From Deltaproteobacteria bacterium (GTDB lineage: Bacteria; Desulfobacterota; Desulfobaccia; Desulfobaccales; 0-14-0-80-60-11): DNA of 51,841 nt. This document shows, piece by piece, positions 45,951-51,841 of this stretch. The DNA lies in the NCBI GenBank assembly GCA_021813445.1, contig JAKAKP010000088.1, positions 1 through 51,841 of the forward strand. Reading direction: 5' to 3'. The notes below the pieces were generated by a model. The model made no database searches and was not told where the DNA came from. It saw only the letters and a program-made list of their open reading frames with translations. A program made the position numbers and the translations under genes. Every line of letters starts with the position of its first letter. The stretch's first letter is position 1.

Positions 45951-46448
45951 ATTTTTGCACGTACACGCTTCCCGGTTGAGCACCGCGCCGCAGCGGGGGC
46001 AGATGCCCTTACAGTCCTCGGAGCACAGAGGTTTCAGCGGCAGCATGAGGATGATTTGCTCCCGGATGATGGCCTCCAGGTCCAGGGTCTCCCCGGTATA
46101 GTAGTCCAGGTCCAGGTCCGGCGCGGAGATTTCTTCGTCCTCACTGCCCGGGGTCCCGGGGCCGGGCACCAGGAGCAGGTCGAAGTCTGCGTCCGCGGGC
46201 AGCGCAAAATTCTCCAGGCAGCGGCTGCAAGCCAGTTGCAGATGTCCCTTAAGCGCGCCTCGCACTAGGATATCCCGGCCGTGTTTCTCCAGGCGCACGC
46301 TGCCGCTGATGGCCGCGGTGGAGAACTCCAGTCCCGGGTCCTCTTCCCGCCACCGGGAAAAATATTGTTCTCCCAGGTCTACCTCCACCTCCAACCCTTC
46401 CGGGGGGATGGAGGTAAGGGGGACGCGCAGGGACTTTTTCTTCACCAT
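45945..46448 (-). CDS. DUF177 (YceD-like) protein
   Basis: 167 residues. CSRCLENF in the middle and CSEDCKGICPRCG near the C-terminus are the Cys pattern of DUF177, a family linked to large-subunit rRNA or ribosome homeostasis and almost always next to rpmF, as here. It has a strong promoter and is the first gene of the long minus-strand block. Confidence 0.92.
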   Translation of the reverse strand: MVKKKSLRVPLTSIPPEGLEVEVDLGEQYFSRWREEDPGLEFSTAAISGSVRLEKHGRDILVRGALKGHLQLACSRCLENFALPADADFDLLLVPGPGTPGSEDEEISAPDLDLDYYTGETLDLEAIIREQIILMLPLKPLCSEDCKGICPRCGAVLNREACTCKNN

Positions 46449-46503
46449 TGCTGACTTTCAAACCAGGCCCAAATAATCCTTGGGCCGAAGCTATAAACAA
46501 TTT

Positions 46504-46531
46504 ATTATAGATAACTAGGCCCGGCTGTCAA
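46504..46531 (-). promoter_or_regulatory. Near-consensus sigma70 promoter of the DUF177-rpmF block
   Basis: On the minus strand TTGACA (46526-46531), a 16-bp spacer and TATAAT (46504-46509), both hexamers perfect. Transcription would begin about 50 nt before the DUF177 ATG at 46448. It is the best promoter in the window and fits strong ribosomal-protein expression. Confidence 0.8.
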
Positions 46532-46574
46532 GGATGGAAAAGCTGGGGGAATAGAAAGGGATTTGCAATCATAT

Positions 46575-46702
46575 AAGCCCTTTCAAAACCTAAACTGCCC
46601 CTGAACTGTCATTCTGAGCGGGGCGAAGAATCTCGTATTTTCGAAGCGTTGAGATCCTTCACTGCGTTCAGGATGACAGAAAAGAGGTTTTAAAATGGCT
46701 TT
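46575..46702. repeat. 128-bp inverted-repeat element, copy 3
   Basis: Termini AAGCCCTTTCAAAACC and the complement of AAGCCATTTTAAAACCTC; interior GTCATTCTGAGCGG and CAGGATGACA arms around GAATCTCGTATTTTCG. It lies in the divergent gap between the DUF177 promoter and feoB. The rest of this 513-bp gap (46703-46887) shows no gene. Confidence 0.8.
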
Positions 46703-46887
46703 TAGCAGGCGATTTCCCTTAATCTAAGGCCTGGGCTTCTGCAGATTGCCGATCCAGGTGCTTCAGCAAAAAAATGCCTTCCCCAGCGCGAGCTTGAGAA
46801 CGAAAAGAAAATGAATCCCCCTTCCAGCCTACCTCACTGGCCGCTTCCGGAAATTAACGCTCGGGGATTTTTACCGAAAAATTACTA

Positions 46888-46916
46888 TTGCAGTTGATTC
46901 TCAATAATGATAAGCT
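46888..46916 (+). promoter_or_regulatory. feoB promoter with overlapping Fur-like box
   Basis: TTGCAG (46888-46893), 17-bp spacer and TAAGCT (46911-46916) form a moderate promoter. The spacer is filled by TTGATTCTCAATAATGATAA (46894-46913), whose complement contains ATTATTGAGAATCA, close to Fur-box half sites. Fur with ferrous iron bound here would block the polymerase, as expected for an iron importer. Confidence 0.65.
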
Positions 46917-46961
46917 TGGCGCAATATTCGGAAGGAGAGGCTTAAGACCCCGTTAATTCCC

Positions 46962-48887
46962 ATGATTATTGCGCTTATCGGCCAGCCCAATTGCGGCAAA
47001 AGCACCATTTTCAACTATTTCAGCGGCTATAAGGCCATGGTCTCCAACTTCCCGGGGACCACCGTGAAATACACCGTCAGCCAGGTGGTCTTTCAGGGGG
47101 AGGAGATCACCTGCGTAGACCTCCCCGGTGTTTATTCCCTGACCTCCATCGATCCCGCGGAACTGGAATCCCGCAACTACCTCCTGTCCGGGGCAGCCGA
47201 CGTCATCCTCAATGTCATCGACGCCTCCCACCTGGACCGCAGCCTGGAGCTCACCCTGGAGCTGATGAGCCTGGAGCGGCCCATGGTGGTGGCCTTGAAC
47301 ATGATGGACGAAGCGGACCGCAAGGGCATCCGCATCGACCCGGCCAAGCTCTCCCAGATGTTGGGGGTGCCGGTGGTGCCCACCATCGCCGCCAGCGGCC
47401 GGGGGCTCACGGAATTATTGGAGACCGCGGTGGCATCCGGTCACGTGGGCGTGCGGCCCGTGCAGATCCTGTTCAGCCGGGACATCGAGGAGGAGATCGT
47501 AGAATTGAGCGACCGCCTGGACCCCGACTGCGCCCGGGAGATGGGACTGCCTTTGCGCCTTTTGCTGGTCAAGCTCCTGGAGGACGACCCCTACCTCCTG
47601 GAAGAGGTGGGCCGACGCCATCCCTATTGTCTGGGTCTGGTCCGCAATCACCAGAAAATTTTGGCCGAAAGCCATGGCCGGCCCCCGGAGATCGTCATTT
47701 CCTCGGAGCGCCATGCCCTGAGCATGAATATCTTCGAAGCCGTGGCCCGGGTCACCCCCTCCCAGAAACCCTCCTGGCGGGAGCGCCTGGATTGGGTGGC
47801 CACCCACAAATTTTGGGGCTATGTCCTGCTGCTGTCGGTGCTCACCCTCTTTTTCCAGGTGGTCTTCCGCCTGGGCGAAACCACGGAGAAATTCCTGGTG
47901 GGCTACCTGGGAGAGGCCCAGAAACTGGGGGCGCTGTGGCTGGGCAAACAAACCCTGAGCTATCACCTCCTGGTGGACGGGGTGTTCATGGGCATCTTCG
48001 GGGGGGTGGCCGTGGTGCTGCCTTACCTGGTGCCCTTCCTCCTGGGGCTGGCCCTGCTGGAGGACAGCGGCTATCTCCCCCGGGTAGCCTTCCTGATGGA
48101 CAACCTCATGCACCTTTTGGGGTTGCACGGCAAGTCCATCATTCCTTTTATCCTGGGTTATGGCTGCAGCGTGCCCGCAGTGATGGCCACCCGCATCCTG
48201 GAAACCCCCCGGGACCGAATGGTGGTGTCGCTTTTGGCCGTGCTTGTCCCCTGCTCGGCCCGCTCGGTGATCATCTTCGCCCTGGTGGCCTACGCCCTGG
48301 GACCCTATTGGGCCCTGGGGGTATATCTTTTCAACCTCCTGGTCATCGGCATCCTGGGACGCATCTCCACCATGCTTCTGCCGGAGGTCTCCCCGGGCTT
48401 GCTCATGGAGATCCCCGAGTACCGCCGGCCCACCTGGCACAATGTCTTACGCAAATCCTGGTACAGCCTGAAGGACTTTATCGTCGTGGCCTGGCCCATT
48501 CTCATTGCCGGCAGCCTGGTGCTCAGCCTCCTCAAATACTATGGTTTTGAGGGCGCGGTCAACGCCGCGCTGCGGCCCTTGACCGGACTCCTGGGCCTGC
48601 CCGCGGCAGTGGGCACCACCCTGATTTTCGGGATCATGCGCAAAGAGCTGTCCCTGATCATGCTCAACGAGGCTCTGGGCACTACCAACGTGACCGCAGT
48701 GCTCTCCATGGCCCAGCTCCTCACCTTTACTATCTTTGTGCTTTTTTATGTGCCCTGCGCCTCCACCATTGCTGCGCTCTCCCGGGAACTGGGCTGGAAA
48801 CAGGCGGGCCTGGCCGTGGTCATCTCCCTGGGCTTGGCCCTGCTGCTGGGGGTGCTGACCCGCAGCTTCGGGGCCTTGGTTTTTTGA
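46962..48887 (+). CDS. feoB: Ferrous iron transport protein B
   Basis: 641 residues. A GTPase G-domain with GQPNCGKST (7-15), FPGTTV, DLPG and NMMDE, followed by a polytopic domain with two Gate-like repeats (for example GYGCSVPAVMATRILETPRDR and PCASTIAAL). It imports ferrous iron across the inner membrane. It is shorter than E. coli FeoB, and no feoA or feoC is adjacent. The AAGGAGAGG site is about 21 nt from the ATG, farther than ideal, but no alternative start codon fits the conserved N-terminus. Confidence 0.95.
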   Translation: MIIALIGQPNCGKSTIFNYFSGYKAMVSNFPGTTVKYTVSQVVFQGEEITCVDLPGVYSLTSIDPAELESRNYLLSGAADVILNVIDASHLDRSLELTLELMSLERPMVVALNMMDEADRKGIRIDPAKLSQMLGVPVVPTIAASGRGLTELLETAVASGHVGVRPVQILFSRDIEEEIVELSDRLDPDCAREMGLPLRLLLVKLLEDDPYLLEEVGRRHPYCLGLVRNHQKILAESHGRPPEIVISSERHALSMNIFEAVARVTPSQKPSWRERLDWVATHKFWGYVLLLSVLTLFFQVVFRLGETTEKFLVGYLGEAQKLGALWLGKQTLSYHLLVDGVFMGIFGGVAVVLPYLVPFLLGLALLEDSGYLPRVAFLMDNLMHLLGLHGKSIIPFILGYGCSVPAVMATRILETPRDRMVVSLLAVLVPCSARSVIIFALVAYALGPYWALGVYLFNLLVIGILGRISTMLLPEVSPGLLMEIPEYRRPTWHNVLRKSWYSLKDFIVVAWPILIAGSLVLSLLKYYGFEGAVNAALRPLTGLLGLPAAVGTTLIFGIMRKELSLIMLNEALGTTNVTAVLSMAQLLTFTIFVLFYVPCASTIAALSRELGWKQAGLAVVISLGLALLLGVLTRSFGALVF

Positions 48888-48935
48888 ATGAAAGCGATTT
48901 GATTTTGTTTCCTTGTATGACGAGGAGGAAGAGGC

Positions 48936-50231
48936 ATGAGCTTTCTACTGCATGACCGAAACCTGGAGCAGATGCTAGTTCCCATTACGATAGTGCGAGG
49001 AGGAAGCAGCCGCGGGTTTTACTTCGAGGGTCGAAACGTACCACCGCCTGGGAAGGGATTGGAGGAGTTCCTCCTGGCTGTGCGCGGCTCGCCGGATCCC
49101 ATGGGCACGGACGGCCTCGGCGGGAACACCGTGTTGCAGTCGAAGGCGGCCATCGTCTCGCCTTCCACCCGCCCCGACGCGGACTTGGATTACACGTTTA
49201 TCATGATGTTTCCCGATCAGCCCACGGGCATCACTTACAAGACGAACTGCGGGAACATCGCCAGCGGCGTGCCGGTATTCGCGCTGATGAAGAACATGAT
49301 TCCGAATGTGCCCGATGGAAAGGTAACCATCCGGGCATTTTCGGTAAACACCCAGAAGATGATGTACCTGACCCTGGAGGTGCTCAACGGCGAGGCGCGG
49401 GTGGCCGGGAACACGGCCATCGGCGGTGTTCCGGGGACGGGAGCGGAGGTGCTGGTCGACTTCCGCGACCAGGCGGGAGGATTCACCGGTAAGCTGTTTC
49501 CCACCGGTCGCCTCGTCGATTCCATCACCATGGATGATGGCAGCTCCCTCGACGTGACGATCGTCGACATGGTGAACGTGTGCGCGTTCTTTGAGGCCCA
49601 GGCGTTCGGTCTCGGCTGCACCGGGCTCGAGCTTCCCAATCCTGACGGAACCGTGCTCCAGCCGCCCGGCATGGAGTCGCGGCTTACGGAGCTGCGTCTT
49701 AAGGTCGCGCAGTTGATCGGTTGGAACCAATATACCCCCGACTCGATTCGCCAGGCTGCGCTGCCGTTCGCCGTCTCCGTTACGACCCCGCACGCTTACA
49801 CGGACCTGGACGGTGGCCGGGTGCAGGCGGGAGACATCGATCTCGTCGCTCGCTTTTATGCCGAGTCCATAATGCACACCGCAGCTCCCGGCAGTGGCTC
49901 GACCTGCCTGGGAGCAGCAGCCTCAATTCCAGGCACTATTCCAAACCGGGTGCTTGCCCCAGGAAAATTAAAGGCTGGCCAGGGAGGCCAGCTCACTTTC
50001 GGACACCCGAGCGGTAAGTTTCTGCTTATGTCCCAACCATTGCTGGGCACCTCGCCAAACCAGACGATGTTTGCTAAACTGGCATTTCCGCGGACAGCTC
50101 GGATTATCTGTGACGGCAGGGTCTATATCAAGAACAACCGGCCGCCGGAACATTCTGCGTGGGTTGAGGTGGATGAGATCACCGCGGCCTCGTTTTTTCT
50201 TTACGCCGACGAGGTGAGCATCCAAAAATAG
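48936..50231 (+). CDS. PrpF-family isomerase
   Basis: 431 residues. The family motifs are IVRGGSSRGFYF, DPMGTDGLGGN, YKTNCGNIASGVPVFAL with the catalytic-type Cys, and TAAPGSGSTCLGAA. PrpF-type enzymes shift double bonds or isomerise aconitate-like acids (2-methylaconitate, 4-oxalomesaconate). No methylcitrate-cycle gene is present, so the substrate is open. AGGAGG lies upstream of ATG 48936. Codon choice (many TCG, CTC, GTC, ACG) looks unlike that of feoB and the next gene, a weak hint of transfer. Confidence 0.88.
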   Translation: MSFLLHDRNLEQMLVPITIVRGGSSRGFYFEGRNVPPPGKGLEEFLLAVRGSPDPMGTDGLGGNTVLQSKAAIVSPSTRPDADLDYTFIMMFPDQPTGITYKTNCGNIASGVPVFALMKNMIPNVPDGKVTIRAFSVNTQKMMYLTLEVLNGEARVAGNTAIGGVPGTGAEVLVDFRDQAGGFTGKLFPTGRLVDSITMDDGSSLDVTIVDMVNVCAFFEAQAFGLGCTGLELPNPDGTVLQPPGMESRLTELRLKVAQLIGWNQYTPDSIRQAALPFAVSVTTPHAYTDLDGGRVQAGDIDLVARFYAESIMHTAAPGSGSTCLGAAASIPGTIPNRVLAPGKLKAGQGGQLTFGHPSGKFLLMSQPLLGTSPNQTMFAKLAFPRTARIICDGRVYIKNNRPPEHSAWVEVDEITAASFFLYADEVSIQK

Positions 50232-50268
50232 GCCGCGACTGAATAGACAGACTCCAGTCTTCTTTTAC

Positions 50269-50400
50269 TATACAGAGCGTCATATATTTTTATGCATGTT
50301 CTTTTTTGTCATTCTGAGCCGTCGAAGACGGCAAAAAATCTGGACCCTTCGCTTTGCTCAGGGTGACAATGATGTGAAAAAATTTATGACTCTCTGTATA
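50269..50400. repeat. 132-bp TA-bounded inverted-repeat element
   Basis: TATACAGAGCGTCATATA at the left and the complement of TATACAGAGAGTCATAAA at the right, 16 of 18 matching. The interior is a GTCATTCTGAGC...CTCAGGGTGACA unit related to the core of the 126-128 bp elements, with a CCGTCGAAGACGG hairpin. TA at both ends suggests insertion at a TA target. Confidence 0.7.
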
Positions 50401-50431
50401 AAAAACTTGAACCTTTCAGTAAGGAATATCC

Positions 50432-51358
50432 ATGAAAGAAAAGAAATTCTTAGGCAAAATCCGGCAAGACCCCCTGGAGGCCCTGGCCAAGGGTCCCAAG
50501 GAGGTGATGGCCTCCCTGTGGCAGGAATACCTCCAGGAGATTCTCAACGCCAAGCAAAAAAGCGGGCGTTTCCGCCTGGTGCGGCAGCAGGTCGAGGAGA
50601 AGGCCGATTTTCCCCAGATTTACCGGGATTGGAACAACATGGACGTGGAGGCCCGGGCCGCGGCCTGGAAGCGGCTCATGGCCGCGGCCAAGGACGTGCT
50701 CTGGGCGGGCTGGGAAACCTGCGTGCGCTGCGGCGAATGCTGCGAACTCTCCAGCCCTACCCTGCTAGCCCAGGACCTGCCCCTGTTCCAACAGGAAGTC
50801 CTTACCTGGAACGAAGTTTATACCCTGCGGCCCGGAGAAAAGGTCACTTCCCGGGAAGGCAAACCCGTGACCCTGGCGGAAGAGCGCCTGAAGATCCGGG
50901 AGGTCCCCGGCTCCCACCAGTGCTGGTTTTATCTGGCCGCCACCAGAAGCTGCCGCATTTACGACCAAAGGCCCGAGCAGTGCCGCCGCCAGGAGTGCTG
51001 GGCTGCAGAGGCTGAAGCCCCGGCTCCGGCAGAATTACTCACCCGGGAAGCCTTGCTGGCCGGCGTGCCGGAAGTCTGGGAACTGGTGCAGGCCCATCAG
51101 GAGCGCTGCGGCCTCGGCCGCGTGCTCCAGGCCCTTCAGGGGCTGGATACAGACCAGGAGACTGCCAGCGAAGCCCTGTTTGATGCGCTCCATTTCGATC
51201 ATTATCTGCGCCACATGTTGCAGGAGGAATGGAAGTTGACTGCCGCAGCCATCGACTTCATCCTGGGCCTGCCCCTGACCAGGTTCCTCCAGGACCACGG
51301 CATCAACGCCAGCCTGACCCCTGAGGGCACCTACCGGCTCACCCCTAGATGTGAATGA
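50432..51358 (+). CDS. YkgJ-type cysteine-cluster protein
   Basis: 308 residues. CVRCGECCE (Cys97/100/103/104), then CWFYLAATRSCRIYDQRPEQCRRQEC-type Cys (in separate groups over residues 168-190), define the zinc/iron-chelating CxxCxxCC family of unknown function. A basic helical region of about 90 residues precedes it and a helical tail of about 110 follows. No partner gene is apparent. The stop TGA (51356-51358) is directly followed by a heptad array. Confidence 0.85.
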   Translation: MKEKKFLGKIRQDPLEALAKGPKEVMASLWQEYLQEILNAKQKSGRFRLVRQQVEEKADFPQIYRDWNNMDVEARAAAWKRLMAAAKDVLWAGWETCVRCGECCELSSPTLLAQDLPLFQQEVLTWNEVYTLRPGEKVTSREGKPVTLAEERLKIREVPGSHQCWFYLAATRSCRIYDQRPEQCRRQECWAAEAEAPAPAELLTREALLAGVPEVWELVQAHQERCGLGRVLQALQGLDTDQETASEALFDALHFDHYLRHMLQEEWKLTAAAIDFILGLPLTRFLQDHGINASLTPEGTYRLTPRCE

Positions 51359-51500
51359 GTTCAGAGTTCCGAGTTCAAAGTTCAAAGTTAATTGGGCCGT
51401 TGGCTTCGCCACCTGCCATGGGAAGCATATTCCCTCATCCAGGTATCGCAAGCAACTCCTAATCCCCCGAACCTTGAACTTTGAACCTCGAACTTTGAAC
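51359..51500. repeat. Inverted pair of GTTCAAA heptad arrays
   Basis: Five 7-bp units (GTTCAGA, GTTCCGA, GTTCAAA x2, GTTAATT; 51359-51393) begin on the base after a stop codon and face five complementary units (CCCGAAC, CTTGAAC, TTTGAAC, CTCGAAC, TTTGAAC; 51466-51500). The arms enclose about 70 bp unlike the interior of 26863-27090. Confidence 0.8.
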
Positions 51501-51521
51501 TTGGGCGTAAAGGAGGCCATC

Positions 51522-51729
51522 ATGATCGAAGAATTAATCACCGGCAACCGCAGTTTCCGGCGGTTTTATGAAAACGAGGCCGTGTCCCTGGACACTTTGA
51601 AATGGCTGGTGAACCTGGCCCGGCTGTCCGCGTCCGGGGCCAATCTCCAGCCTTTGAAATATTACCTTGCCAACGAGCCCTCCCAAAATGCCGGGATCTT
51701 CTCCTGCCTGGCCTGGGCCGCCTACCTGA
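51522..51729 (+). pseudogene. Nitroreductase family protein, cut by an insertion element
   Basis: ATG 51522 has AGGAGG (51511-51516) just upstream. The first 69 codons give the nitroreductase start: ITGNRSFRRFYEN, then LVNLARLSASGANLQPLKYYL. In intact members a domain of another 100 or more residues follows. At 51730 the sequence changes to the end of an IS630-like element. The frame stays open into the element to the window edge, so a truncated fusion could be made, but FMN binding needs the missing part. Confidence 0.75.
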
Positions 51730-51841
51730 TACCAAGTTGCCATCTAATGAGTAATATGGTAGACTGCCCAAAAAATTTTCAAGGGGGCAGTCATGGGAAA
51801 AGTTACCAAGTGCATCGCCCACCTTTCCAAGGAGGAGATTC
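51730..51841 (+). mobile_element. IS630-like insertion element, left end
   Basis: The element begins at the TA 51730-51731 with TACCAAGTTGCCATCTAA, similar to the ends of the MITE at 25539-25656. A GGTAGACTGCCC stretch and a short leader follow before the transposase start. The right end lies outside the window. Confidence 0.7.
51793..51841 (+). CDS. IS630-like transposase, N-terminal fragment
   Basis: ATG 51793 with AAGGGGG about 5 nt upstream gives MGKVTKCIAHLSKEEI, which resembles the N-terminal segment ahead of the helix-turn-helix in IS630-family transposases. Only 16 codons are in the window, so the family call rests mainly on the TA target and the terminal sequence. Confidence 0.55.
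   Translation, partial: MGKVTKCIAHLSKEEI

Noticed and set aside
47415-48440. Minus-strand ORF of 341 codons opposite feoB
   Set aside because: His/Gln-rich antisense translation of a clear FeoB; no ribosome site or domain.

Overview
The window looks like a chromosomal segment of a GC-rich anaerobic member of the Desulfobacterota (classical Deltaproteobacteria). The grounds are a nine-heme c-type cytochrome, two large PAS-type hybrid sensor kinases, three cobalamin-dependent radical SAM proteins, an acyl-CoA dehydrogenase next to an electron-transfer flavoprotein whose alpha subunit carries a 2x[4Fe-4S] ferredoxin domain, and the gene order DUF177-rpmF ... fabG-acpP-rpiB-glyA-nrdR-ribD. The taxonomic call is inference; no rRNA or tRNA gene was seen.

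Layout. 1-9.8 kb: two paralogous membrane hybrid histidine kinases flank a secreted nonaheme cytochrome and a lone, frameshifted flagellar rod gene; the cytochrome has an elaborate upstream region with two similar promoters, a small ORF, a strong terminator, and a 36-codon leader ORF coupled to it. 10.3-23.8 kb: one minus-strand run of ten tightly spaced or overlapping genes (one 177-bp gap before the last). It begins with a serine-palmitoyltransferase-like alpha-oxoamine synthase, continues with a MacB-like permease, ATPase, TolC-like protein and HlyD-like adaptor, a YghO/bacterial-ceramide-synthase-like acyltransferase and a GT-C-like membrane protein, and ends with three tandem HpnP-like B12 radical SAM proteins. 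I read it as a sphingolipid-type lipid assembly, tailoring and export locus, the best candidate here for an undescribed system. 24.1-34.6 kb: surface glycan genes (GT-C-like protein, GT2, polysaccharide deacetylase, zinc dehydrogenase, radical SAM/SPASM protein, a fusion of two GT4 glycosyltransferases, a GT28-like enzyme). 35.1-46.5 kb: a GNAT acetyltransferase, then a minus-strand housekeeping block in which acyl-CoA dehydrogenase, etfB, a PEMT-like methyltransferase and etfA lie between rpmF and fabG, where plsX-fabH-fabD would usually be; fabF is also absent after acpP. 47-51.8 kb: feoB behind a Fur-like site, a prpF-family gene, a YkgJ-type Cys-cluster protein, and a nitroreductase gene cut by an IS630-like element that runs off the window.

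The second striking property is the intergenic DNA. From about 25.5 kb onward nearly every gap contains foldback repeats: short arrays with an exact 7-bp period but at least seven unrelated unit sequences, large palindromes with conserved ACAAAG/ACAGAG arms and variable cores, three copies of a 126-128 bp inverted-repeat element, TA-flanked MITE-like elements, and many small palindromes, sometimes nested. Several touch or supply start or stop codons, and one block is translated in frame inside ribD. The minus-strand lipid operon is almost free of them.
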